A DNA stretch of 64,000 nucleotides, taken from Acidobacteriota bacterium. GTDB lineage: Bacteria > Acidobacteriota > Thermoanaerobaculia > UBA5066. A program made the translations under genes and the position numbers. The notes beneath the pieces are model-generated. The model had not been told where the DNA came from and did not search any database. It saw only the letters and a list, made by a program, of their open reading frames with translations. The stretch covers positions 186,001 through 250,000 of the forward strand of contig JADJVE010000005.1 of NCBI GenBank assembly GCA_016716715.1. The letters are read 5' to 3'. Each line of letters begins with the position of its first letter. Within the stretch, counting starts at the first letter, position 1. Positions 1 through 7,426 of this stretch are shown here, piece after piece.

Positions 1-251
1 CGTACCGCAAGTACCCGAATGCGGCGGGAATCCTGCCTGCGATGGGTTACGGCGAGAGCCAGATTGCGGACCTCGCCCAGACGATCGCCGCCACCCCGTG
101 CGACGTCGTCGTCGTCGGGACGCCGATCGACCTCACGCGCGTCGTCAGGCTCGCGAAACCCACGGTCCGCGTGCGGTACGAGCTCGAGGAGGTCGTCCGC
201 GGCCGGCTGGCCGAGGAGATCGCGAAGGTGATCCCCGTCCACGCCGTATAG
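1..251 (+). CDS. C-terminal end of a predicted GTPase (COG2403-like), partial
   Basis: The gene enters from beyond the left edge; the frame is open from base 3 and ends at the TAG at 249-251, leaving about 82 residues. The visible part contains MGYGESQIADL and a VVVGTPIDLTRVV stretch, which resemble the C-terminal half of the cyclic 2,3-diphosphoglycerate synthetase-like GTPase family (COG2403). The nucleotide-binding P-loop would lie upstream and cannot be checked. The substrate is not predictable from this fragment. The next gene starts 10 bases downstream on the same strand, so the two are probably co-transcribed. Confidence 0.6.
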   Translation, partial: YRKYPNAAGILPAMGYGESQIADLAQTIAATPCDVVVVGTPIDLTRVVRLAKPTVRVRYELEEVVRGRLAEEIAKVIPVHAV

Positions 252-261
252 TTCCGGGGCG

Positions 262-696
262 ATGGTCCTTCTCTCGCGGACGATTCACTTCAACGCGGCC
301 CACCGGCTCTTCAACCCCGGGAAGAGCGAAGAGTGGAACCGCGCGACGTACGGCGACTCGGCGAACGCGGCGGGCTACGGACACAACTACGCGCTGGACG
401 TGTCCGTCGCGGGCGAGGCCGACGCCGCGACCGGGATGCTCGTGAATCTCACGGACCTCGACCGGATCCTCAAGGAGGAGGTCGACCGGCCGCTCGACCA
501 CCGGAACCTGAACGCGGAGATTCCCGAGTTCGCCAGTACGGTCCCGACCGCCGAGAACCTCGCCCGGTGGATCTGGGACCGCGTCGAGGCTCGCATCGCG
601 AAGGAAGGCTGGCCCTGCCGCTTGCACACCCTGCGCCTCACGGTGACGCCGAACTTCTCGGTCGAGCTGGTGGAAGGAGACCGGGGGATTTCTTAG
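262..696 (+). CDS. 6-pyruvoyl-tetrahydropterin synthase / QueD-family protein with altered active site
   Basis: This 144-residue protein has the T-fold shape and length of PTPS/6-carboxytetrahydropterin synthase, the enzymes that convert dihydroneopterin triphosphate on the way to biopterin or queuosine. Recognisable landmarks are FNAAHRL (zinc His14), GHNY (His41), LDHRNLN (His80) and PTAEN (Glu98). Two usual residues look replaced: where the family has a catalytic Cys there is Ser33, and where it has the second zinc His (HGHNY) there is Tyr39 (YGHNY). It may therefore be a variant subfamily with different chemistry or an inactive relative. The start ATG is 10 bases after the preceding stop. 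Its last codons and TAG stop lie inside a copy of the dispersed repeat described at 687-724. Confidence 0.8.
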   Translation: MVLLSRTIHFNAAHRLFNPGKSEEWNRATYGDSANAAGYGHNYALDVSVAGEADAATGMLVNLTDLDRILKEEVDRPLDHRNLNAEIPEFASTVPTAENLARWIWDRVEARIAKEGWPCRLHTLRLTVTPNFSVELVEGDRGIS

Positions 697-724
697 AAAG
701 GGGTATTCACCCTTCGAAGAAATT
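687..724. repeat. Dispersed short repeat, facing pair of arms (copy A)
   Basis: Two arms face each other with almost no spacer: GATTTCTTAGAAAGGGG on the left and TTCACCCTTCGAAGAAAT on the right. Read as RNA they can form an imperfect hairpin, so the element could act as a terminator for the PTPS gene. The left arm carries the TAG stop codon (694-696) of that gene. The right arm matches the window-wide consensus TTCACC(C)TTCNAAGAAATC. Confidence 0.75.
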
Positions 725-759
725 TGCAGACCGCTGCCCGATGCCCGGGCGCCTGCATT

Positions 760-1593
760 TCAGAGAGGGTACTTCCGGCTCTCCCTCTTCCTAAAACTCA
801 AATGTTCTCTTGCGCCGGCGGCGAGAGCCGCGGCCTCGATCGCCTCGCGCCCCCACGCCACTTCCGCCGGCGCGTGCGCGTCCGACGAGAAGACGATCGG
901 GACGCCGGCCTTCACGAGGCTCGCGAGGAGCGGGGGAGCGGGGTACTCCTCGGCGACGGCCTTGCGCAGGCCCGCGCTCGAGACCTCGACGGCGACGCCG
1001 GCCGCGCGCGCGGCCTCGACGGCTGCGGCCTCATGCATCGCGAGTGAGGCCGGCCTACGGTGGCCGAACTTCTTCGGAAGGTCGAAGTGAGTCAGGACGT
1101 CGAAGAGGCCCGTCGCCGCGGCCTTCGCGAGGAGCCGGTAGTACTCCTTCCACAGAACCTCGGTGCCTTCGCGCTCGTGGCGCGCGCCGGAGTGCGGCGC
1201 GTCGATCCAGTCGCCCTTCACCCAATGCACGCTCCCGAGAACGACGTCCCAGTCGTGCGCCGCGAGGATCTCCGCGAGCGCGGCCTCGTGGCCCTCGGCG
1301 TAGTCCGCCTCGAGGCCGAGGAGGACGTCGATCCGGCCCGCGAATTCCTCGCGCAGGTCGTGGACCTCCTCGACGTAGCCCGGCAGCTCGGCGCGCGTCA
1401 TCGCGATCCCGGGGTCCGGGTCGTCGCCGGGCAGGAAGTAGAGGGGAACGTGGTCCGTGAAGGCGATTTCGGACAGGCCGCGCGCGAGCGCCGCCTCCAC
1501 GTAAGTTCGCATCGCCCCGCCGGCGTGGCCGCAGCGGGCCGTGTGGACGTGGTAATCGGTCCCGGTTCGGAGGTTGCTCCTGGGGGTCGGCAT
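760..1593 (-). CDS. PHP-family histidinol-phosphatase-like metal-dependent phosphatase
   Basis: This 277-residue protein belongs to the PHP superfamily, most like HisJ/HisK histidinol-phosphate phosphatase, which removes phosphate from L-histidinol phosphate in histidine synthesis. The N-terminal DYHVHTARCGH (His15 and His17) is the first metal-binding PHP motif, followed by FTDHVPL, GLEADY, LGSVHWV, LTHFDLPKKFG and near the end FSSDAHAPAEV, all in the family's order. I chose the ATG at 1593 because it directly precedes the first motif; longer in-frame extensions have no coding character. No other his genes are nearby, so a role on another phosphoester is possible. It is divergent from the cobalamin adenosyltransferase gene, with 39 bases between starts. 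Confidence 0.85.
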   Translation of the reverse strand: MPTPRSNLRTGTDYHVHTARCGHAGGAMRTYVEAALARGLSEIAFTDHVPLYFLPGDDPDPGIAMTRAELPGYVEEVHDLREEFAGRIDVLLGLEADYAEGHEAALAEILAAHDWDVVLGSVHWVKGDWIDAPHSGARHEREGTEVLWKEYYRLLAKAAATGLFDVLTHFDLPKKFGHRRPASLAMHEAAAVEAARAAGVAVEVSSAGLRKAVAEEYPAPPLLASLVKAGVPIVFSSDAHAPAEVAWGREAIEAAALAAGAREHLSFRKRESRKYPL

Positions 1594-1632
1594 GGGACTT
1601 CGCGGAGTGTAGTCTCGGGGTTCGGAGGAGTC

Positions 1633-2226
1633 ATGGCGATCCGGATCAACCGTGTCTATACGCGCGGGGGCGACGCGGGCGAGACGAGCCTCGTGGGCGG
1701 CCCGCGCATCGCGAAGGACGCGATCCGCATCCAGAGCTACGGAACCGTGGACGAGCTGAACGCGATTCTCGGTCTCGCGCGCACGGCGAACCGCGAGACG
1801 CCCGGAGCGTCGGACGAGGACCGTGCGCGCCTGGACGCGCTCCTCATGCGCCTGCAGAACGAGCTCTTCAACCTTGGTTCCGACCTCGCGACGCTGCCGC
1901 AGGACCGCCACCCGAAACAGCCCGTGATCGAGGAGCGTCACGTGACGTTCCTCGAGAAGACGATCGACGAGATGAACGACGGGCTGCCCGAGTTGCGCTC
2001 GTTCGTCCTGCCGGGCGGGGGCTGGGTTTCGGCGTTCCTGCACCAGGCCCGCACGGTCTGCCGGCGCGCCGAGCGCCTCGTGACGACGCTCGCGCGGCAG
2101 GAGGCGGTCGGCCCGCACGCGCTCGTCTACCTGAACCGGCTGTCGGACCTCCTTTTCGTGCTCGGCCGCTGGGCTGCGCGCGCGCGCCGCGAGAGCGAAC
2201 CTCTCTGGGAGCCGGAGAAGGGTTGA
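1633..2226 (+). CDS. Cob(I)yrinic acid a,c-diamide adenosyltransferase, PduO type
   Basis: The 197-residue product matches the PduO-type ATP:cob(I)alamin adenosyltransferases, which transfer the adenosyl group of ATP to reduced corrinoid to make coenzyme B12. The N-terminal YTRGGDAGETSLVGG is the ATP-binding signature, followed by YGTVDELNA and the C-terminal RRAERLVTTL and YLNRLSDLLFVLGRWA segments. The ATG at 1633 sits behind a good GGAGG ribosome site. The stop overlaps the TTG start of the next gene by 3 bases (TTGA), suggesting translational coupling with the outer-membrane protein. Confidence 0.92.
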   Translation: MAIRINRVYTRGGDAGETSLVGGPRIAKDAIRIQSYGTVDELNAILGLARTANRETPGASDEDRARLDALLMRLQNELFNLGSDLATLPQDRHPKQPVIEERHVTFLEKTIDEMNDGLPELRSFVLPGGGWVSAFLHQARTVCRRAERLVTTLARQEAVGPHALVYLNRLSDLLFVLGRWAARARRESEPLWEPEKG

Positions 2227-3776
2227 CGCGCGTTCCGGTTGCGGGCTGGTGCGGGCTCCTCGCTGCGCTCGCGGCCGGTTCGGCGTCCGCGCAGGAGCGG
2301 CCCGTGATCTCGGCGGTCGAGATTCGCCCCACGGACGTGTTCTCGGATCAGGAGGCGGCCAAGTTCTTTCTCTACCGCTGGGCGAACGCCCTTCACGTCC
2401 GGACAAGGCCGTCCTTCATCGAGACCCAACTGCTGTTCAAGCCCGGCGATCCGCTCCGATCGGAGATCCTCGCCGAGACCGAGCGCAATCTCCGCGCCTT
2501 CGGCCTCTTCCGGGAGGCGCACGTGAGGGCCGAGGGGACGCGCGTCGTCGTGGAGACCGCGGACGCCTGGACGCTCCTCCTCAGGGGGTCGTTCTCGAAC
2601 AAGGGCGGCGTCACGGAGTACTCGATCGGCGCCGAGGAGTACAACCTGCTCGGCCTCGGGATGCAGTTCGGCTTCGGGTTCGAGCAGGAAGTCGACCGGA
2701 CGTCGCGCTCCGTCTTCTTCGCGGATCCGAACCTCATCTGGCCGCACGCGGCGTTTCGCGTGGACGTGTCGGACCTCTCCGACGGGCAGCGCTTCTCGAT
2801 CGCCTACGGCCGGCCGTTCTACGCGCTCGAAGTGCCGTGGGCGCTCGAGGGGCTCGTGAACCGGGCCGACTTCGACACGAAGCTCTACGCCGGCGGCGAG
2901 GAAACCGCGACGTGGAGGGAAAGGCAGAGAATCGCGTTCGTCCAGGCCGGGACCCTTCTGTCGGGCGGCGTGTGGGGCGCGAACCGCCTGCTCGGCTCCA
3001 TCCAGTGGACGGAAGTCCGTCTGCAGGACAAGGACGGACCACCCCCGCCGGACACGCCCGCGTCGAACCGGCGGTATCTCTTCTTCTCGGGCGGCTACCA
3101 GCACGTCGGATCCGAGTGGATCACGCGCCGGCAGGTCGACCGGCTCGAACGCGACGAGGACTTCAACCTCTCGACCGGCCTGCGCGTGGAGGCGGGCATT
3201 TCGCCGGGCCTCGACAAGCAGAGCATGGCCGGCCGCCTTCTCGCGAGCGTCCAGTCGGGCACGGCGCTCCCGGCGGGCTTCGCGACGTTCACGTCCACGG
3301 CGTCCACCCGCCTCCAGAACGGATTCCAGAACGCGCTGGTCGGCGCCGATGCGCGCGGGTACGTGCTCAAGCCGCCGTGGACGTTCGTCGGGCACGTCGG
3401 AACGCTCGTCGGCTGGCGCCTGGATCCGGAGAACCAGATCGCCCTCGACGGCGCGACCGGCGTGCGCGGGTACCGCCTGCACGCCGTGGAGGGAGACCGC
3501 CGGGTCGTCGGGAACGCGGAGGCGCGCGTCCTCCTGGTGCCGGAGATCTGGTCGCTCGTGTCGTTCGGCCTCGCCGCGTTCGGGGACGTGGGTTACTCCT
3601 GGGGCGCGCCGGATGGCTTCTGGCACCTCGCGGACGCCGGGGTCGGCCTGCGGATCGGCCTCACGCGCGCGAGCAAGAGCAGCCTCATCCGGATCGACGT
3701 CGCGCGCTCCCTCCACCCGGACCCCCTCGGGCGGACCGGCTGGCTCGTGTCCTTCGCCTCCGGCCAGGCGTTCTGA
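2223..3776 (+). CDS. Omp85/BamA-family outer-membrane protein with one POTRA-like domain
   Basis: The 517-residue protein begins with a signal peptide ending near ASAQ (residues 20-24), then a single POTRA-like domain (about 27-100; a KPGDPLRSEIL segment followed by a NLRAFGLFREAHV helix-strand is typical), and then a long region of alternating hydrophobic strands consistent with a 16-strand beta barrel. A GVRGYRLHAVEGDRRVVGNAEAR stretch resembles the conserved GxRGY...lG..E element of Omp85/D15 barrels. It is short for BamA, which has five POTRA domains, and is more like the TamA/surface-antigen side of the superfamily. The TTG start is chosen because it overlaps the preceding stop and gives a proper signal peptide. 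Cargo is unknown. Confidence 0.8.
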   Translation: MTRVPVAGWCGLLAALAAGSASAQERPVISAVEIRPTDVFSDQEAAKFFLYRWANALHVRTRPSFIETQLLFKPGDPLRSEILAETERNLRAFGLFREAHVRAEGTRVVVETADAWTLLLRGSFSNKGGVTEYSIGAEEYNLLGLGMQFGFGFEQEVDRTSRSVFFADPNLIWPHAAFRVDVSDLSDGQRFSIAYGRPFYALEVPWALEGLVNRADFDTKLYAGGEETATWRERQRIAFVQAGTLLSGGVWGANRLLGSIQWTEVRLQDKDGPPPPDTPASNRRYLFFSGGYQHVGSEWITRRQVDRLERDEDFNLSTGLRVEAGISPGLDKQSMAGRLLASVQSGTALPAGFATFTSTASTRLQNGFQNALVGADARGYVLKPPWTFVGHVGTLVGWRLDPENQIALDGATGVRGYRLHAVEGDRRVVGNAEARVLLVPEIWSLVSFGLAAFGDVGYSWGAPDGFWHLADAGVGLRIGLTRASKSSLIRIDVARSLHPDPLGRTGWLVSFASGQAF

Positions 3777-3790
3777 CGCGCCGGAGCGCG
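3777..3790. terminator. Possible bidirectional terminator hairpin
   Basis: A short perfect stem CGCGC/GCGCG with a CGGA loop lies in the 24-base gap between the convergent Omp85 and thioredoxin reductase genes. There is no clear U-tract on either side, so this is a weak call based on position and symmetry. Confidence 0.3.
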
Positions 3791-3800
3791 CCCGCCGAGG

Positions 3801-4748
3801 TCAGTGGATGCCCTGAGCTCCCAGCCAGCGCTCGGCGTCGATCGCGGCTTTGCATCCCTCTCCGGCTGCCGAGATCGCTTGCCGGTACATGAAGTCCGCG
3901 ACGTCGCCCGCCGCGAAGATGCCGTCCACGGACGTGTTCGTCGTGGGGTGCGCGATCTTGAGGTAGCCGACCTCGTTCATGTCGAGCTTGCCCGCGAAGA
4001 TCGCCGTGTTCGGCTGGTGGCCGATCGCGGCGAAATAGCCCGAAACGGCGAGGGTCTTCGCCTCGCCCGTCTTCGCGTTCTTCACGCGCACGCCGGAGAC
4101 TCCCGTGCCAGGCTCGCCGAGCACCTCCTCGACGACCGTGTCGAGGTGGACCTCGATCTTCGGGTTCGCGAGGGCGCGCTGCGCCATGATTGCGGAAGCC
4201 CGAAATTCGCTCCGCCTGTGGACGAGGTGGACCTTCGTGCAGAACTTCGTGAGGTACGTCGCCTCTTCCATTGCGGTGTCGCCGCCGCCCACGACGACGA
4301 CCTCCTTGCCGCGGAAGAAGAAGCCGTCGCACGTGGCGCAGGCCGAGACGCCGTAGCCGAGGAGCTTCTTCTCGCTCTCGAGCCCGAGGTATTTCGCCGA
4401 GGCGCCGGAGGCCACGATGAGCGCGTCGGCCGTGACCCTCCCGCCGGACTCGAGAGTGAGGACGAACGGCTTCGCCTTAACGTCGACGTCGACGACGGTG
4501 TCGGCCGCGATCTCGGTGCCGAAGCGCTCGGCCTGCTTGCGCGTGACGTCCATGAGCTCCGGGCCCTGGATGCCGTGCTCGAAGCCGGGGAAGTTCTCGA
4601 CTTCGGTCGTCGTCGTGAGCTGTCCGCCCGGCTGGATGCCCTCGAGGACGAGGGGCGCGAGGTTCGAGCGGGAGGCGTAGATCGCGGCCGTGAGGCCCGC
4701 CGGGCCGGACCCGACGATCACGACCCTGTAATGAGTTTTCTGAGGCAT
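3801..4748 (-). CDS. trxB: Thioredoxin reductase (NADPH)
   Basis: This 315-residue flavoprotein transfers electrons from NADPH through FAD and a redox disulphide to thioredoxin. The FAD-binding GSGPAG is at residues 13-18, the active-site CATC at 137-140, the NADPH-binding GGGDTA follows, and the C-terminal GIFAAGDV is the second FAD motif; the length is normal. It ends convergently with the Omp85 gene. Upstream on the same strand, 22 bases away, is a 2-Cys peroxiredoxin, so the two likely form one transcript in which TrxB supplies reducing power (through thioredoxin) for peroxide removal. Confidence 0.96.
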   Translation of the reverse strand: MPQKTHYRVVIVGSGPAGLTAAIYASRSNLAPLVLEGIQPGGQLTTTTEVENFPGFEHGIQGPELMDVTRKQAERFGTEIAADTVVDVDVKAKPFVLTLESGGRVTADALIVASGASAKYLGLESEKKLLGYGVSACATCDGFFFRGKEVVVVGGGDTAMEEATYLTKFCTKVHLVHRRSEFRASAIMAQRALANPKIEVHLDTVVEEVLGEPGTGVSGVRVKNAKTGEAKTLAVSGYFAAIGHQPNTAIFAGKLDMNEVGYLKIAHPTTNTSVDGIFAAGDVADFMYRQAISAAGEGCKAAIDAERWLGAQGIH

Positions 4749-4770
4749 GGGCCCGATTCTTTCACCGGAA

Positions 4771-5361
4771 CTACTTCGAAGCCGTGGAGAAATACTCCTT
4801 CGACTTCTCCCAGTCGGCCGTCATCGCCTTCGTGCCGGGCTTCCAGTCGGCGGGGCAGACCTCGCCGTTCTCGCGCACGAACTGGAAGGCCTGGAGCACG
4901 CGGAGCGTCTCGTCCACGGAGCGGCCGACGCCGAGGTTGTTGATCGTCGCGTGCTGGACGACGCCGTCCGGGTCGATGACGAAGAGGCCGCGCAGCGCGA
5001 CCTTGCCGTCCTCGGCGAGGACGCCGTACTCCTCGGCCAGCTCCTTGCCGAGATCCTCGAGGAGCGGGTACGCGAGGCCCTTGATGCCTCCCTCTTCGCG
5101 CCGCTTCTCGGTCCACGCGAGGTGGCTGTACTTCGAGTCCACGGAGGCGCCGAGGACCTCTGCGCCGAGCTTCTTGAACTCGCCGAGGCGGTCCGAGAAC
5201 GCGAGGATCTCGGTCGGGCAGACGAACGTGAAGTCGAGCGGGTAGAAGAACAGGACGACCCACTTGCCCTTGTAGTCCGAGAGGCGGTAGTGGGCGAAGC
5301 GTCCGTTCAGGACGCCTTCGAGCGCGAAATCAGGGGCCTGGCGGCCGACGATCTGGGGCAT
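4771..5361 (-). CDS. 2-Cys peroxiredoxin (AhpC/Tsa family)
   Basis: The 196-residue protein reduces hydrogen peroxide and organic peroxides. The peroxidatic Cys48 lies in DFTFVCPTE and the resolving Cys169 in ENGEVCPADW, as in typical 2-Cys peroxiredoxins; the spacing and total length are normal for the AhpC/Prx1 class. The ATG at 5361 is preceded by a good AAGGAGAAA ribosome site. It is the first gene of a two-gene unit with trxB and is divergent from the rubrerythrin operon, so both peroxide-scavenging systems share one control region. Confidence 0.95.
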   Translation of the reverse strand: MPQIVGRQAPDFALEGVLNGRFAHYRLSDYKGKWVVLFFYPLDFTFVCPTEILAFSDRLGEFKKLGAEVLGASVDSKYSHLAWTEKRREEGGIKGLAYPLLEDLGKELAEEYGVLAEDGKVALRGLFVIDPDGVVQHATINNLGVGRSVDETLRVLQAFQFVRENGEVCPADWKPGTKAMTADWEKSKEYFSTASK

Positions 5362-5420
5362 GGGGTTTCTCCTTGCGTTCCGGCGGGGGGTTCTCGGGGC
5401 GGGACCGCCCCGGCGCTTGT

Positions 5421-5449
5421 AGTTTAGACCAAGTCCAGATAAAGTCCAG
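5421..5449 (-). promoter_or_regulatory. Predicted promoter/operator between peroxiredoxin and rubrerythrin operons
   Basis: On the minus strand TGGACT (5443-5448), a 16-base spacer and TAAACT (5421-5426) form a reasonable -35/-10 pair for the peroxiredoxin gene, with four of six matches to each consensus. The same stretch contains the direct repeat AAGTCCAG at 5431-5438 and 5442-5449, exactly 11 bases apart (one helical turn), which looks like a regulator site. The binding protein is unknown. Confidence 0.45.
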
Positions 5450-5517
5450 CTCTCATCGTTGCACGAACGGTTCCCGGGACCGAGATTCCCAAGGGAACAC
5501 CGAATGAAGGAGGCCAC

Positions 5518-5937
5518 ATGGCAGAACTCAAGGGAACGAAGACGCACGAGAACCTCAAGCACGCGTTCGCGGGCGAGAGCCAGGCGAACCGCCGCTATCT
5601 CTACTTCGCGGACAAGGCCGACATCGAGGGCTACCCGGAGATCGCCGGCAACTTCCGCGACACGGCCGAGGGCGAGACGGGCCATGCCCACGGGCACATG
5701 GACTACCTCAAGGCGGCGGGCGACCCGGCCACCGGCCTCCCGTTCGGCTCGACGCAGCTGAACCTCAAGAGCGCGATCGAGGGCGAAACGTACGAGTACA
5801 CCCAGATGTACCCGGGCTTCGCGAAGACCGCGCGCGAGGAGGGCTTCGCCGAGGTCGCCGACTGGTTCGAGACGCTCGCGCGCGCCGAGAAGTCGCACGC
5901 GAACCGCTTCTCGAAGCTCCTGACGACGATCGGCTGA
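5518..5937 (+). CDS. Rubrerythrin, diiron domain only
   Basis: The 139-residue protein is a ferritin-like four-helix diiron peroxidase that reduces hydrogen peroxide. Ligand motifs are visible: Glu20 in AFAGESQANRRY, E53-x2-H56, Glu90 and nearby Glu93 in AIEGETYEY, and E124-x2-H127. It lacks the C-terminal rubredoxin domain (CPxCG) of classical rubrerythrin and so resembles sulerythrin-type forms that need a separate electron donor. A strong AAGGAGG site precedes the ATG. The two following genes (a GlpC-like Fe-S protein and DUF3501) recur beside such rubrerythrins in other genomes and are good candidates for its redox partners. Confidence 0.93.
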   Translation: MAELKGTKTHENLKHAFAGESQANRRYLYFADKADIEGYPEIAGNFRDTAEGETGHAHGHMDYLKAAGDPATGLPFGSTQLNLKSAIEGETYEYTQMYPGFAKTAREEGFAEVADWFETLARAEKSHANRFSKLLTTIG

Positions 5938-6000
5938 AGATCTGGTGCGCCCCACCGCCTGAAGCGCACGAACTATGGCGCGGCGGGCGGAGAGGGCGCA

Positions 6001-6094
6001 TTTTCTTCTTAGAAGGTGAAGAACGGCCGGGGCGCTCAATTACCGCAGCGGCGGTGGGCGAGGCTCCGGCCGCACTCACCCTTCTAAGAAATCT
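6001..6094. repeat. Dispersed short repeat, facing pair of arms (copy B)
   Basis: The left arm TTTCTTCTTAGAAGGTGAAG (6001-6020 region) and the right arm CTCACCCTTCTAAGAAATC (6075-6094 region) are inverted copies separated by about 54 GC-rich bases, giving a REPIN- or MITE-like unit of about 94 bases. It occupies the gap between rubrerythrin and the Fe-S oxidoreductase. The internal sequence is partly similar to copy C at 9238-9325 (GGCGGTGGGC). Confidence 0.75.
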
Positions 6095-6145
6095 CCATCC
6101 GCATCCGAATCTCCCCCCGAATCTTCATCCGAAAGCAGAGTGAAC

Positions 6146-7426
6146 ATGGGCGCCGTTGGAACACCGATCGCCGTGAAAGACGCGGCGAGCCTCACCGCCG
6201 AGCTCACCCGCATCGCCGACATCTGCCACGGTTGCCGCCGATGCTTCACGCTGTGCCCCTCGTTCGAGATCCTCTTCAAGGGTCTCGACGTCCCCGAGGT
6301 GGACGGCGAGGCCGACAAGCTGCCGAGGAGGGTCCTCGACGACTTCGTGGACCTCTGCTACGAGTGCAAGCTCTGCCTGCCGCACTGCCCGTACATCCCG
6401 CCGCACCGCTGGGCCGTCGACGTCCCGCACCTCGTCCTCGACGCGCGGCGCGTGCGCATGGAAGCGCACGGCCTCCCGCTCCGCGAGCGTCTCCTGTCGG
6501 ACCCCGACACCCTCGGCCGGATGGCGTCGACGGTCGCGCCCGTCGCGAACTTCATGAACACTCTCCCCCTCGCGCGGTGGGGGATGGAAAAGACGCTCGG
6601 CGTCGCCGCGAAGAAGGACCTGCCTCGCTTCGTGTGGCAGACGTTCACGCGCTGGTTCGAGACGCGCGAGGCGCCGAAGCCCACGGGGACCCCGGCCGCG
6701 AAGGTCGTCCTCTTCCCGACCTGCTCGGTCGAGTGGAACCGGCCGGAAATCGGGCAGGCCGCCGTGGCCGTCCTCGAGAAGAACGGCGTCGAGGTCGCGG
6801 TCGCCTACCCGCAGTGCTGCGGCATGCCGCTCTTCGACGTCGGCGACGTCGCGGGCGCCGACGAGGCGCGCCGGACGTTCGTCGGGGCGATGAAGGGCTG
6901 GGTCGAGAAGGGCTACACGATCGTGACGCCGGGCCCGTCCTGCTCCCTCATGGTCAAGAAGGAATACCCGTGGCTCGCCGCCCGCGGCGGAGCCCCGGAC
7001 CCGGACACCTCGCTCGTCGCGAAGAACACGCGCGACCTCTTCGAGTTCCTCGCGGAGCTCAAGGCGGCGGGCGCGCTCTCCCTCGACTTCCCGAAGGCGC
7101 CGAAGTCCATCGCGTACCACCTCCCGTGCCACCTCAAGGTCCAGAACATGGGCTTCAAGTCGCGCGACGTCCTCGCGGCCACCGGCGCGGCGGTGACGAT
7201 GGTCGAGAAGTGCTCGGGCCACGACGGGACGTGGGCGATGAAGGCCGAGTACTTCGACGAGTCCATGAAGGTCGGCCAGAAGCTGTTCGACTCTCTCGCC
7301 GCCGCCGGCGCGGAGATCGTCGCGTCCGACTGCGCCCTCGCGGGCGTGCAGATCCACCAGGGGATGGGCGTCGACGTCCTCCATCCCATCGAAGTCCTCA
7401 GGGACGCGTACGGGCTTCCGCGATGA
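6146..7426 (+). CDS. GlpC/HdrD-like Fe-S oxidoreductase of the rubrerythrin cluster
   Basis: The 426-residue protein has two N-terminal [4Fe-4S] motifs (Cys27-x2-C-x2-C-x3-C and Cys71-x2-C-x2-C-x3-C) followed by two cysteine-rich CCG-type domains (QCCGMPLFD, then LPCHLK with CSGHDG). This is the layout of GlpC, the electron-transfer subunit of anaerobic glycerol-3-phosphate dehydrogenase, and of heterodisulphide reductase subunits. No glpA or glpB is nearby; instead it lies between rubrerythrin and a DUF3501 gene, so electron delivery to rubrerythrin or another redox partner is more likely than glycerol metabolism. An in-frame GTG at 6140 is an alternative start. The stop overlaps the next ATG (ATGA). 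Confidence 0.88.
   Translation: MGAVGTPIAVKDAASLTAELTRIADICHGCRRCFTLCPSFEILFKGLDVPEVDGEADKLPRRVLDDFVDLCYECKLCLPHCPYIPPHRWAVDVPHLVLDARRVRMEAHGLPLRERLLSDPDTLGRMASTVAPVANFMNTLPLARWGMEKTLGVAAKKDLPRFVWQTFTRWFETREAPKPTGTPAAKVVLFPTCSVEWNRPEIGQAAVAVLEKNGVEVAVAYPQCCGMPLFDVGDVAGADEARRTFVGAMKGWVEKGYTIVTPGPSCSLMVKKEYPWLAARGGAPDPDTSLVAKNTRDLFEFLAELKAAGALSLDFPKAPKSIAYHLPCHLKVQNMGFKSRDVLAATGAAVTMVEKCSGHDGTWAMKAEYFDESMKVGQKLFDSLAAAGAEIVASDCALAGVQIHQGMGVDVLHPIEVLRDAYGLPR

Noticed and set aside
5400..5460. Possible PerR or Fur box between peroxiredoxin and rubrerythrin
   Set aside because: There is no TTATAAT-type palindrome; only a direct repeat is present, so I did not name a regulator.
6125..7384. Minus-strand 419-residue frame opposite the Fe-S oxidoreductase
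   Set aside because: Antisense shadow; the plus strand shows two complete Fe-S cysteine motifs.
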